Positions 10,801 to 19,593 of a DNA stretch of 64,000 nt are shown here, in pieces. The position numbers were made by a program, and so were the translations under genes. How positions within the stretch are numbered: position 1 is the stretch's first letter; each line of letters opens with the position of its first letter. Source of the DNA: Bartonella ancashensis (GTDB lineage: Bacteria; Pseudomonadota; Alphaproteobacteria; Rhizobiales; Rhizobiaceae); NCBI RefSeq assembly GCF_001281405.1, contig NZ_CP010401.1, positions 1-64,000 on the forward strand, given 5' to 3'. Under the pieces are notes generated by a model. It worked only from the letters and a program-made list of their open reading frames with translations, was not told the origin of the DNA and made no database searches.

Positions 10801-10939
10801 TTGTCCATGCAGCGAAGCCTGCAATTATGATCATTGCATTCAAAACAAAAGTAAAAACAGGCCTCCGAATAAAAAATGCCATAATGTCGTTTTGCTGCAA
10901 TTTTCCCAAAGGCTGTTTTATGACAGAATCTTGACTCAT
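7805..10939 (-). CDS. RND efflux transporter, inner-membrane permease
   Basis: A 1044-residue AcrB/MexF-type (HAE1) proton-driven pump. It has the expected layout: an N-terminal TM1 in FFIRRPVFTFVLNAMI, a first large periplasmic domain, a TM2-6 bundle with the proton-relay aspartates in LVVDDAIVVLENIVRR, a second periplasmic domain, and a TM8-12 bundle with GIMAKNGILIVEFA. The start overlaps the stop of the upstream fusion-protein gene by ATGA, so the two are coupled. No outer-membrane channel gene is adjacent, so it presumably borrows a TolC-type protein from elsewhere. Substrates (drugs, detergents or bile-type compounds) cannot be read from the sequence. Confidence 0.92.
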   Translation of the reverse strand: MSQDSVIKQPLGKLQQNDIMAFFIRRPVFTFVLNAMIIIAGFAAWTSVDVRELPDVDIPVITIMTDFSGASAETIDREITKIVEDAVSRVSGVKTVSSTSSFGRSRVEVQFDVGIDLNVASSDMRDAISRILRSLPKDAGSPAIIKADSNASTMMYIVVTSLMMDVDDLTMVVNNQIVNALSSVDGVADVQVDSARTKIFQIDIDPMKLGSYGLTVADVSRILSDAVVDVPVGSLRSSKQELIVRATTRLTTPEEFEAIELRPHVRIGDFARVSLSPDIERAILRINGKTGIGLGIVRKAQSNTLTISENIRAALDRLQTVVPPSVHMSVISDDAIFIRGALHEVVIALIIAVLSVIMIIFLFLRDFRVTLIPALSIPVALIGTIAAIYLVGFSLNILTLLGLVLATGLVVDDAIVVLENIVRRRNMGLGSRSAAVLGTREVFFAVLATTLTLIAVFIPISFLPGQVGRLFREFGFVLAISVLISSVVALTLCPMLASRFLKENIGHNKNEARHFIILDRLGTFFSKNYAHYLHKCLERPWTVILASVIFFVLCVGGYTKLQQELTPMEDRAAVFLVIRGPQGISTQYLDEQVKQIEASLQSLYDAGEIVNSYSIAGARGASNNAFLVLLLASWNERSRSQQEIVNDINAKIGKFSSVFAFAAQGNSLGVSGSGQGLRFAILGDNREKLQSIAGEIVSALQDDSRFIRPQLTLDATQPQFFVEINRKRASDLGIDITNLGDTLQAMLDGKKIGSVYVDDHSYDVILTSREKPVTTPSDLDNILLKTRDGRYIPLSAVAHLHENAIVPQLKREQRMSAVTLSTNIASGITLGAAYQAVEKIALPFLSGGNYIIPLGEAAMLDETSSNLTIVFGIAFLIILLILAAQFESFISGIIIMATVPLGLGCAVIAMLVSGVSLNIYSQIGLVLLIGIMAKNGILIVEFADQLRDQGKTLRKAIEEASNVRLRPVCMTMICAVLGGIPLILAKGAGAEARIALGWVIVGGLGLATIFTLYVTPVVYLLLGHFIVSKAEETAHLERELRQVE

Positions 10940-12078
10940 TGCGCATCCTGTTCATTCGTTACCGATAACGGCTCTTCATAATCACTTAAATTTTGCACAA
11001 GAACACTTCTGTCTGGTTGGAGCATTTGTACCCCTTGAATAACGATTTTATCTCCTTTCTCCAAAGGCGCTTGCACAAATACCCTATCTGCCTGCCGTTG
11101 AATTATAGAGACTGGAACATACTCAGCCTTACCATCTGTAACACGCCAAACGAATGATCCTCTACCATCCCATTGAACAGCAAGAGGATTAATAACAGGC
11201 AGTGGCCCTCCATGAAACTGCAATGTGACAACAAAAGACATGCCAGACATAAAAGCTTCTTTCTCGTTCTGGATTTCAATTTGAGCATGAAATGTGCGAT
11301 TATCTGCATTAACGACGTTATCAAGTGCATAAATACGGCCAGCAGATACCTGATCTAACTGAGACGTCGGAGCAATCATAACTTCATCACCTTCATGAAG
11401 GCGAGAGGAATAATGTTCAGGTACCCATATATCAACCAAAATACGTTTCTTATTTTCGACACGGCTTATCACAGTGTTTGTAGAAACAGCACTCCCTAAG
11501 CTAATAGGCATAATACCAACGGTTCCATTAATTGGCGTGCGTATCTCCCGCCTATCAAGAGCTAGTTGAGCATCCCGCAAAGTTAAATCTGCATTCTCTA
11601 ACTCCAAGCGTGCTGTAATTTCTTGCATTTCTGTTGCTGTATTTGTGGAACGTAACGTCAAAATACGTGAAAACGTTAATTCACTATTATCACGCTGAAC
11701 CTTTGCCCTTGCAACAGCTATTTCTTCTTTCTCAGAATCAAGCTTTGCAAGCACATCACCTATTTGAACCCTATCCCCAGCTGACGCAAAAATCTTATCA
11801 ACGATTCCTGCCGACCAAGGAATTAACTCTACAGACTCAACCGCTCGCCCATTACCTATAAGATTTAAATTTTCAGAAAAATTTTGAATCTTTACAAGAT
11901 CTACGACAACATTAGCCGCAGGCATCTGAACAGATGGTTTATTTGTTTTACGCGAAGTATCTTTCCTCTCAGTTACTGTAGAAACAACCTGTTCTGTACC
12001 ACGATTTGACCACCAATAAGAAATAGCCACAACAACAACCAAAAGTACCAATGGAATGATTTTTTTCAACAATCCCAT
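10936..12078 (-). CDS. RND efflux periplasmic adaptor (membrane fusion protein)
   Basis: An AcrA/HlyD-type adaptor that bridges the RND pump and an outer-membrane channel. It has an N-terminal membrane anchor (LLKKIIPLVLLVVVVAISYW), a lipoyl-like half motif around AGDRVQIGDVLAKLD, a coiled-coil hairpin, the second lipoyl half (REIRTPINGTVG) and beta-barrel plus membrane-proximal domains. I prefer the ATG at 12078 (380 residues) because AAGGA lies seven bases upstream. Upstream in-frame starts reach 12150 but lack a ribosome binding site. First gene of the two-gene efflux operon; no regulator is adjacent. Confidence 0.9.
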   Translation of the reverse strand: MGLLKKIIPLVLLVVVVAISYWWSNRGTEQVVSTVTERKDTSRKTNKPSVQMPAANVVVDLVKIQNFSENLNLIGNGRAVESVELIPWSAGIVDKIFASAGDRVQIGDVLAKLDSEKEEIAVARAKVQRDNSELTFSRILTLRSTNTATEMQEITARLELENADLTLRDAQLALDRREIRTPINGTVGIMPISLGSAVSTNTVISRVENKKRILVDIWVPEHYSSRLHEGDEVMIAPTSQLDQVSAGRIYALDNVVNADNRTFHAQIEIQNEKEAFMSGMSFVVTLQFHGGPLPVINPLAVQWDGRGSFVWRVTDGKAEYVPVSIIQRQADRVFVQAPLEKGDKIVIQGVQMLQPDRSVLVQNLSDYEEPLSVTNEQDAQ

Positions 12079-12440
12079 ATATTTCATCCTTAATAAACTA
12101 ATAGGAATTTTTCTTTGAAATAATTCGCAACAGCGACAATTAAGCCCCACAAAAGAACCTATAAATTGTACACACTATCCCCTCTAAAAAAGTATATTTC
12201 TCCTATGCGATCTTACTAATATGACTAGTCCTCATATATCAGATCGTCAAGTTAACTATCGTTCATATTAAATTATCATTAATTAACAAATAAACATGAT
12301 CGCAGCCTATAAGGTAAAAATACTAATTAAAGTTTCTAAAAAGAATCCAAATTATGTTGGGGGTAAAAATTTTTCCTAACTTTTACTTGCAATTCGTCAA
12401 CGAAACGATTAGGAACCCCATATCTTTGTACGTATACAGT
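12079..12440. other. Intergenic: efflux operon and tRNA-Arg promoters
   Basis: Divergent spacer of about 360 bases between the efflux operon (minus) and tRNA-Arg (plus). It is AT-rich, with several near-palindromic AT blocks around 12230-12290, but no operator I can name. Nothing coding is apparent. Confidence 0.45.
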
Positions 12441-12517
12441 GCACCCGTAGCTCAGCTGGATAGAGCACCAGACTACGAATCTGGGGGTCAGGAGTTCGAA
12501 TCTCTTCGGGTGCGCCA
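12441..12517 (+). tRNA. tRNA-Arg(ACG)
   Basis: 77 bases including encoded CCA. Acceptor GCACCCG pairs with CGGGTGC, the D-arm AGCTCAGCTGGATAGAGC and T-loop GAGTTCGAATC are intact, and the anticodon loop CTACGAA gives ACG. The wobble A would need TadA deamination to inosine. Confidence 0.96.
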
Positions 12518-12920
12518 CTCTCGTGGATTTTTACTCTGTCTTACACGTTCGTATCACGGGTGTTTTTTTAAATTTCTTTGCAGTTTTTATATTCTGTGAC
12601 TTTGGACTGCCTACTCTACAGCTGATTTTTTGCAAAGCACTATCCTCTCCCAATTGCGTTATAACTGTATCAATCTACACACCATCACGTCACCAATGAC
12701 ATCTTTTACGTAAATTGAAAATGATAATATAAATCAATATCCTTTAGCCTAATTCCTCAAACGTAAAATAAGCCTTTTACAACAAAAAATTAAGTTTTTT
12801 AAAAGCGATATAGACAAACATCTCATTTGTATGGTATGCGCTCCTTGTGATTGTCCTTTTTTAAAAGGTCTTGGGATTTTGCCCATTTGTTGATGTTCAA
12901 GATGAAAAGCAGGGTGGACT
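12518..12920. other. Intergenic upstream of rpsU
   Basis: About 400 bases between tRNA-Arg and rpsU with no credible ORF. The rpsU promoter is expected near the right end. The GTG start at 12921 follows the purine-rich AAAAGCAGGGTGG. Confidence 0.45.
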
Positions 12921-13154
12921 GTGCAAGTACTCGTTCGTGATAATAATGTCGATCAGGCGCTGCGTGCGTTAAAGAAGAAGATGCAGCGTGAAGGTATCTT
13001 TCGCGAAATGAAAATGCGTGGATACTATGAGAAGCCGTCTGAAAGGCGTGCCCGTGAAAAAGCTGAGGCTATTCGTCGTACGCGCAAACTTGCTCGTAAA
13101 CGTGCACAGCGTGAAGGTGTTGTGAGCAGTGGTCGATCTTCTGCTATAAGGTAG
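12921..13154 (+). CDS. rpsU: 30S ribosomal protein S21
   Basis: A 77-residue, strongly basic protein with the S21 pattern: [19 protein letters not shown] at the start and an Arg/Lys-rich C-terminal helix. S21 binds the 30S platform near the anti-Shine-Dalgarno sequence and helps initiation. The start is GTG; no ATG precedes the conserved QVLVRDNN. It stands alone, as in many alphaproteobacteria. Confidence 0.96.
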   Translation: MQVLVRDNNVDQALRALKKKMQREGIFREMKMRGYYEKPSERRAREKAEAIRRTRKLARKRAQREGVVSSGRSSAIR

Positions 13155-13627
13155 TACATGCACCCGTTATTCGTGTTTCGTGCCTGTTAATTCACAATAA
13201 ATGAGTTTATAGTGTGGTTGTTTCTTCCTATCCTGCTGAAGTATTCAGTGTGGGGTGGTTTGTTTTTGTAAGGGGAGGTAGTTTCCCTTCACCTTGTTTG
13301 CTCGGAACTTAGAAAATCTTGTAAACTTAATATATACGAGTCATATTCAGCTCGTCGCATATAACTTTTTGGATAAAAAACTTCTACTTGGTAGAATACA
13401 ACATCATACACAACGCTGATTCAATATGTAGTTGAATAAAACAATGAATGTAAAAAATAATTTACTGGATGGATTCCCTTCACATTTGGTTTATACAACT
13501 ATAAACAGCGGATCTACATGGTTTTTAGTGAAAATATCTTCGTTGAAATATTATCTATCAAAGACAAAAAAGCACGACCATCACCATTAATGAAAGCTTA
13601 AATCCCTCGGGTTATTGCTCCAAAATC
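13155..13627. other. Intergenic between rpsU and gshA
   Basis: About 470 bases at the convergent ends of rpsU (plus) and gshA (minus). A weak stem (AAGGG with CCCTT around 13271-13290) follows rpsU, but I see no T-run strong enough to call a terminator. No credible gene. Confidence 0.45.
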
Positions 13628-15001
13628 CTAATAAGCATGCTCTAAAAATGCAGCATCTACGCTCTCATTCCAAATAGAGTAGTAATGGGATAAAAGCTTG
13701 TCAGCGCCCGTTTGACCAAGTGAAATTATTTCTTCAAGAGGATTGAGAAAACGTGTTTCATCAAGACCATAATCATCATACTGTTGACGATTTTTTAAAC
13801 CCCTCCGTGCGATAGCAACGACCTGACGCGCTAATTCCAAAATTGTGGTATTGCGAAAAGATGTTTTAAGCCCCTCTTTTGAAACACGTTTGCGCATATC
13901 TAAAACTTCTTCAAAACACCAATCCTTTGTCAAAGCTTCCGCTTCATTAAGTGCTTCACTATCGTAAAGAAGCCCGACCCAAAAGGCTGATAACGCACAA
14001 ATATTCTGCAAAGAGCCAGCATCAGCCCCTCTCATTTCCAAAAAGTGCTTTAACCGCACCTCCGGAAATAAGGTCGACAGGTGATTAATCCAATCTTCCA
14101 CAGTGGGTACCGCATCTATAATTTGTCCCTGTAAGGCTCCATTCATAAATTGACGAAATGTTATATGTGTACAGTCATAATAACGCTTATCGCGTATAAC
14201 GAAATACATTGGAACATCAAGTGCCCATTCAACATAATCTGCAAAACCAAAGCGTTCAGAAAATATGAAAGGAAGGATGCCTGTCCTTTTGTCGTCAGTG
14301 TCGCACCAAACAGCAGAACGCCAAGATAAGAAACCATTTGGACGTCCCTCAGTAAAGGGAGAATTTGCAAATAACACCGTTGCAATCGACTGCAATTTCA
14401 TAGATACTTGCATTTTTCTCCGCATATCTGTTTCAGATGAAAAATCAAGATTAACCTGAACAGTTGATGTTCTATACATCATATCAAGACCATTACGGCC
14501 AACCTTTGGCATATAATTGGTCATAATTTGATAACGCGACTTGGGCATTTTGGGTATTTCATCCAAAGTCCACTTCGGACTAAAACCTATACCCAAAAAA
14601 CCAATGCCTAGTGGGGCTGAAATCTTCTTGAGAAGAGCTACATGCTCCATAAGTTCACGATGGGTGTGATTCACTGTCTTTAACGGTGCACCAGACAATT
14701 CAAATTGCCCCCCAGGTTCTAAAGATATAGCTCCCTGTCCTTCTGGTCCGATAAGTCCGATGATTTTTCCTTTATCTAAGATAGCTTCCCACCCTAATAT
14801 TCCTTGCATACCTTCCAAAAGTGCGCGAATACCCCTTACGCCCTCATACGGAACAGGACAAAAATTATCTATATAAAATGGGAATTTCTCGTGCTCTGTA
14901 CCGATACGCCAATCACCCTCCACTTTACAACCATCTTGAAAATATCCAATTAAAGATTCCAAATTGTCGATTTTGTTTCCATTCGCTGTCTCAAACGCCA
15001 T
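13628..15001 (-). CDS. gshA: Glutamate-cysteine ligase (plant/alphaproteobacterial type)
   Basis: A 457-residue cytoplasmic ATP-dependent ligase for the first step of glutathione synthesis. The glutamate-binding region reads GTEHEKFPFY. EPGGQFELSGAP carries the metal-binding glutamates, and RTSTVQVNLDFSSE and the FLEMRGAD segment are also diagnostic of the GCS2 class shared by plants and alphaproteobacteria. Length is typical. It ends upstream of nothing co-directional within 400 bases. rsmE lies 68 bases upstream on the same strand, so the two are probably co-transcribed (rsmE-gshA). Confidence 0.94.
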   Translation of the reverse strand: MAFETANGNKIDNLESLIGYFQDGCKVEGDWRIGTEHEKFPFYIDNFCPVPYEGVRGIRALLEGMQGILGWEAILDKGKIIGLIGPEGQGAISLEPGGQFELSGAPLKTVNHTHRELMEHVALLKKISAPLGIGFLGIGFSPKWTLDEIPKMPKSRYQIMTNYMPKVGRNGLDMMYRTSTVQVNLDFSSETDMRRKMQVSMKLQSIATVLFANSPFTEGRPNGFLSWRSAVWCDTDDKRTGILPFIFSERFGFADYVEWALDVPMYFVIRDKRYYDCTHITFRQFMNGALQGQIIDAVPTVEDWINHLSTLFPEVRLKHFLEMRGADAGSLQNICALSAFWVGLLYDSEALNEAEALTKDWCFEEVLDMRKRVSKEGLKTSFRNTTILELARQVVAIARRGLKNRQQYDDYGLDETRFLNPLEEIISLGQTGADKLLSHYYSIWNESVDAAFLEHAY

Positions 15002-15069
15002 TAATTATCTCACCTTATCGTGAACTCTCCAACTGTAAATGAATCCTTTTTCATTATATTGCAAGCCCC

Positions 15070-15813
15070 TTAATCAATTCCCCAATCCCCGATTGTAGCA
15101 TTAACAATAGCTAACGCAACAATAGCTGCAGTATCAGCACGTAAAATACGTGGACCTAATGATATCGGAATTGTAAAAGAGTGCTGTTTTAAGAAAAATC
15201 GTTCTTCTTCACTAAAACCACCTTCTGGCCCGACAAGAATACCTGCTGGTTTTGTTCCATGTTTTTTAAAAAAAGGTAAAGGATTACAAAGTTCATGAGA
15301 TTCATCACAAAAAAACAGAGAGCGTTTATTATCCCAACAAGATAAAAGAGCTTTTAATGACACCGGTGCAGCACACTCTGGTAAATATAAAACACCACAC
15401 TGCTCAGCTGCTTCAACAATATTAGCCTCTATACGAGCCACATTAATGCGAGTTACCTGTGTATGATGTGTTATAACAGGCTGTAAAACAGAAACCCCCA
15501 TCTCTACAGCTTTCTGTACCATATAATCCAAACGAGCATGCTTAAGTGGAGCAAAGCAGTATACGAGATCCGAACGCGTTGTTTGCAATCTTTCCTGATT
15601 TATAATCTGAACCACCGCATTTTTTTTATTAATGGACGTAAGCTCAGCAAGCCATTCACCATCATGCCCATTAAATAATAAAATTTTAGCTCCTTTTTTC
15701 ATACGCAAAACATATGCGAGATAGAAAAATTGCGCTCCTTCTATAACGAGTTCACCATTCAAAGAAAGTTCCTGACGAACGAATAATCTATGAAATTTAT
15801 AACTTGTACACAT
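15070..15813 (-). CDS. rsmE: 16S rRNA m3U1498 methyltransferase
   Basis: A SPOUT-class enzyme that methylates U1498 of 16S rRNA using SAM. An N-terminal PUA-like domain (HRLFVRQELSLNG) precedes the trefoil-knot domain with LVGPEGGFSEEE and the C-terminal knot motif GPRILRADTAAI. I place the start at the ATG at 15813, giving about 247 residues and an N-terminus like that of other RsmE proteins (MCTSYKFHRLF). In-frame starts at 15843 (ATG) and 15849 (TTG) are possible, and no start has a strong ribosome binding site. Probably forms an operon with gshA. Confidence 0.9.
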   Translation of the reverse strand: MCTSYKFHRLFVRQELSLNGELVIEGAQFFYLAYVLRMKKGAKILLFNGHDGEWLAELTSINKKNAVVQIINQERLQTTRSDLVYCFAPLKHARLDYMVQKAVEMGVSVLQPVITHHTQVTRINVARIEANIVEAAEQCGVLYLPECAAPVSLKALLSCWDNKRSLFFCDESHELCNPLPFFKKHGTKPAGILVGPEGGFSEEERFFLKQHSFTIPISLGPRILRADTAAIVALAIVNATIGDWGID

Positions 15814-16038
15814 AAAAAAATTTGTGACAGAGCTGACTGTCATCGTCAAGATGATTCAAGCTAAAAATACGACTCAGATAAGATATCTCTTCCCCTAAAA
15901 TAGGATAAAGGCACAATTGGATTTTTTATCCTGTGCTAAATCACGATTAGACAAGGCAATATCAGGTAACTATTTTTTAAGGATGCTATAATAGTGTCTG
16001 CAACCGTATTCAGTGATTCGTTCTGCAAAGGAAAAAAT

Positions 16039-16182
16039 ATGTCTGCAAAAAAAGCCGCAGTTGTTGCTGTTGCTACGATCTTGTCTTTTATTCTAGTTGC
16101 CGTCGGAATTAGTTCAGTTGGAGCGGATGGAGAACATGCTATCCCAGAAGATGGTTATGGAATCTCCATTAAACCTCAATAA
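16039..16182 (+). CDS. Small membrane protein
   Basis: A 47-residue protein with one transmembrane stretch (AAVVAVATILSFILVAVGI) and a short acidic tail ending in DGYGISIKPQ. The start is the ATG at 16039, preceded by AAGGAAA at the right spacing; an in-frame codon at 15994 is less likely. I do not recognise the family. It is separate from its convergent neighbour at 16279. Confidence 0.5.
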   Translation: MSAKKAAVVAVATILSFILVAVGISSVGADGEHAIPEDGYGISIKPQ

Positions 16183-16278
16183 AACGCATCAATACCTTTT
16201 CAACAAAGTTATTCAAAAAGGCTATCTCTAATCATTCTTGGGGAATCTTCCTAAGAGAAGACCGATTTTAAGAAAAAT

Positions 16279-18006
16279 TCAATGCATTTTTGTCTTTTTC
16301 TTTTCAATAAAAAAGTCTCCTAAAATAGACTCCGAAGGCTCTAGAAAAAAGACTGTTGATTGAACGGGATTGTTCACACTGCATTGGGTCCCTTCGCATG
16401 GAACGCTTAGAGAATCGTTGTACTGGAATCGTGCCTGTAACCTCCATTCTACCTGCTTATTTTTCATCGTAGATATAACAGGATTTCGTATATGCAAACT
16501 CCAATCCGTTGTATGCACTGATAACTCCGCTGCTGTTATACCTCCATTTGAAAATGCTACTTTAATATCGGAGTGATTAAAAATCGTCGATACTGCATCA
16601 TTTTTCACTAAAGAAAATTGTTCATTATTCAGCAAATCTTTCTGTACATCATCTAAATTATATCCCAGCAATCGACCTGTTGACACATTTAATATCAAAT
16701 CCCCTTGCATCTTTGCTAAAAGCTCTGGCAAATTATTACCAACCATTCGTGCTGTCATAATAAAATCAGTTTTAGCCTGCACAAATGAAGGAAGATTCAA
16801 AGCTACAGCAATATTTTGCATATCAATAGAAGTCCCAGAAATGCGTCCCTCAACATGCATTCTTCGACCTTTTGGCGTAATCTGAATATTGCTCTGGACA
16901 GCACCTCCAAAAACACTGGCGTTTCCAAGATCAAAAATACCGCGTCCATTTTTAATTTGCATCGCTGCCGCCAAATCGGCTAGCATAATACCCCCTACAT
17001 TTGCTTGCGGTGCTGAAAATCTTACATCCAATCCAATACGATCAAAAATTGTTACATCAAAAAACTTATCCATCTCTCCAATTGATAAAGTCGATCCCAA
17101 TATACTTAAATCTAAATTATCAAAAGCCAAAGACCCGATAATGTAAGGCTTATGCTTTTGAAAATCAAATTCCAGAGAACCACGAGAATTGATGGTCCCT
17201 ATTGCAAATGTAATATTATTCATTTGAACAGATGTTGGCTGTGCTAAAAAACGAGACTCCCAAACCACAGGAACTCTGAATCGATACCCTTCAAGGATAT
17301 GATTACTTCCAATCCAAGATAATGTTCGATTCAAGTCAGGAGAATATATTGATACATTCCCATCAAAAATATAATACTCAGATAGTTGCGCTTGTCCCCT
17401 AAATGTTACACTGCCATGTGGTGAATTGACACGAACCCTGAGCGAACTTCTTCCTCCTGCTAAAAGCAATAAAGCTTTGTCAGAGTCCATTGACAATTCT
17501 GTTAATTCTCCACGCCAAGAAGCACTTGCTCGAAAACGTGCTGCTCGCATCAAGTTTGGCCAATCTAATGTTGCATTTAATCCTGTTAATTTTTCTGTTA
17601 CTTTAGAGACATTATCACGGTATGTCAGTGTACCACCTTCAATGACAATACGTCCAAAAGGTTGATCCAAAAGATGTGATATATCTTGTCTATCTGGATC
17701 TTTTCCAATCATTTCACGAACATTGCGTACTGTTAGCCCCAAAGTGCCCTGTGACTGTGCAAGTGTCTCAAAAAAATATGTTACTTTTTTAATGGGCTTT
17801 TCCATAACAAATTGTGGACGTACAATCCGTATTTCTGAAAGAGAAATGCGCCCCCTAAAAAGATTGACAAAGGAGAGATCGACTTCTATCGACTCAATAT
17901 CCATTAAAGAAACAACACCATCCCCTTGTGAAGTTATCGTAATACCTGAAAGAAGTACTTTTGGATAAGGAAATAGACTCAACCGCAGAGGGTCTGATAG
18001 TTGCAC
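16279..18006 (-). CDS. AsmA-family protein, 5' end doubtful
   Basis: 575 residues from a GTG at 18006. The pattern is AsmA-like: LSLFPYPKVLLSGITI near the start, repeated beta-rich segments and a C-terminal AsmA block (RGIFDLGNASVFGGAVQSNIQ; STGRLLGYNLDDVQ). Such proteins are anchored in the inner membrane and span the periplasm, and are linked to outer-membrane lipid homeostasis. The open frame continues upstream of 18006 to a stop at 18181-18183. It encodes the expected anchor (SYFFVGTFAVIFPYIAS) and DAIRIRLAKDLSAWVGYDV, but has no ATG, GTG or TTG. A GTG at 18154 with GAGGT upstream lies in another frame and would join across a T7 run. So the gene is either frameshifted or starts unusually. 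Confidence 0.7.
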   Translation of the reverse strand: MQLSDPLRLSLFPYPKVLLSGITITSQGDGVVSLMDIESIEVDLSFVNLFRGRISLSEIRIVRPQFVMEKPIKKVTYFFETLAQSQGTLGLTVRNVREMIGKDPDRQDISHLLDQPFGRIVIEGGTLTYRDNVSKVTEKLTGLNATLDWPNLMRAARFRASASWRGELTELSMDSDKALLLLAGGRSSLRVRVNSPHGSVTFRGQAQLSEYYIFDGNVSIYSPDLNRTLSWIGSNHILEGYRFRVPVVWESRFLAQPTSVQMNNITFAIGTINSRGSLEFDFQKHKPYIIGSLAFDNLDLSILGSTLSIGEMDKFFDVTIFDRIGLDVRFSAPQANVGGIMLADLAAAMQIKNGRGIFDLGNASVFGGAVQSNIQITPKGRRMHVEGRISGTSIDMQNIAVALNLPSFVQAKTDFIMTARMVGNNLPELLAKMQGDLILNVSTGRLLGYNLDDVQKDLLNNEQFSLVKNDAVSTIFNHSDIKVAFSNGGITAAELSVHTTDWSLHIRNPVISTMKNKQVEWRLQARFQYNDSLSVPCEGTQCSVNNPVQSTVFFLEPSESILGDFFIEKKKTKMH

Positions 18007-18183
18007 ATCATATCCTACCCATGCACTTAAATCTTTTGCTAAGCGGATCCGAATCGCATCTGTCGAAGCAATATAAGGAAAAATAACAGCAAAGGTTCCA
18101 ACAAAAAAATAACTACGAAAAAAATCCCACTTACAAATTTTACTACTCCGGCACGCACAACTACCTCTATATTTCTTCTTCTA

Positions 18184-18465
18184 TTCAAAGTAGATCAAAC
18201 AGATATTAAAAAATTTTTATAACCGCACAACCGACTATATCTACTGAATGGCTTTATTGTTTTCATTTTTATCTAAACTTTTCTGGTATAATGATATTTT
18301 TGTCATTTTACAAAAAAGCCATTTTCAATGATTTCCTAAATCATCTCATAAAAACTACCTATCACATTCACCGTATTTATTTTAATATGATAATAAAGTT
18401 CTAATGCATTTCTCAAAGATGCCTTACAGAAAATTAAATAGCCTTAACTGAAAGGATCCTCCCTA
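18184..18465. other. Divergent spacer before folD
   Basis: About 280 bases between the AsmA-like gene (minus) and folD (plus). AT-rich. It must contain both promoters, but I cannot pick out convincing boxes. AAAGGATCC precedes the folD ATG as ribosome binding site. Confidence 0.4.
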
Positions 18466-19365
18466 ATGGATAATATTATCGACGGGAAAAAAATTGCTGA
18501 AAATATTGTCGCCAAAATAAAAAACGAAACAAGAAGGCTTTACGAAAATCACCAAATCCAACCTGGTATTGCTGTTATAATTGTTGGAGACAACCCTGCA
18601 AGCCATGTTTATGTCGCATCAAAAAGTAAAAGAGCGGAAGAGTGTGGCTTTCTTTCAAAAAAATATATGCTTCCTGAAAAAACCCCTGAAAAAGATATCA
18701 TTCAACTCATCACAACATTAAATTCTGATCCTAAAATTCATGGTATTTTGGTACAGCTTCCCTTGCCTGAGCACATCAATACAAATACAATAATGCAAGC
18801 TATCTCTGTACAAAAAGATGTTGACGGATTTCATTATAGCAATATAGGAAAACTGACAGCAAATGTACTTGAAGATGCTATTATCCCCTGCACACCGGCT
18901 GGTGCTATGATGATAATCGAACAACAATGCGGACAAGATTTGTCTGGTCTCAATGCGGTTGTCGTTGGACGCTCTAATATTGTTGGGAAACCCATGGCAA
19001 CCCTACTTACAGCAGCTAACGCCACTGTAACACTCGCCCACAGCAAAACTCGTGACCTTGATAAAATATGCTATAATGCTGACATCTTAGTTGCAGCCGT
19101 CGGACGTCCGCTCATGATAAAAAAAGAATGGGTTAGGGATAACGCAGTTGTTATTGACGTTGGTATTAACAGAATTGCAGCACCAGAAAAAGGTATTAAT
19201 GGAACTCGTCTTGTCGGTGATGTTGATTTTGAAAAAATTAAAGAAAAAGCTGCCGCAATTACTCCTGTTCCTGGAGGTATCGGTCCTATGACTATTGCGA
19301 TGCTCATGGTCAATACATTGAAAGCTGCCGCTCGAATTCACCAAATATCAATATCGAAATTTTAA
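18466..19365 (+). CDS. folD: Methylenetetrahydrofolate dehydrogenase/cyclohydrolase
   Basis: A 299-residue bifunctional NADP-dependent enzyme that converts 5,10-methylene-THF to 10-formyl-THF. It has the catalytic YVASKSK segment with its active lysine, the substrate-binding [10 protein letters not shown], the Rossmann signature [14 protein letters not shown] and the C-terminal [14 protein letters not shown]. Normal length. The ATG is preceded by AAAGGATCC. Surrounding genes are on the other strand, so it is monocistronic. Confidence 0.96.
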   Translation: MDNIIDGKKIAENIVAKIKNETRRLYENHQIQPGIAVIIVGDNPASHVYVASKSKRAEECGFLSKKYMLPEKTPEKDIIQLITTLNSDPKIHGILVQLPLPEHINTNTIMQAISVQKDVDGFHYSNIGKLTANVLEDAIIPCTPAGAMMIIEQQCGQDLSGLNAVVVGRSNIVGKPMATLLTAANATVTLAHSKTRDLDKICYNADILVAAVGRPLMIKKEWVRDNAVVIDVGINRIAAPEKGINGTRLVGDVDFEKIKEKAAAITPVPGGIGPMTIAMLMVNTLKAAARIHQISISKF

Positions 19366-19593
19366 GCATCTTCTTCTTTTTAACCTCGTTGATATAATTC
19401 GTTCCCTCGTGGAATTTTTATAATGCTATTATGATAATTTCTCTCTAAACCCGTACTATTCATTAAAATAAAAAAGGAATAATTTCCCCAACCGTTAACC
19501 GTTAAATGACACATTTTATTGGACTAGAAACACACCATGCAAAAAATACATACCGAAAGGCCACCCCTCCTGGCTCAAATAATAAATAGTTTA

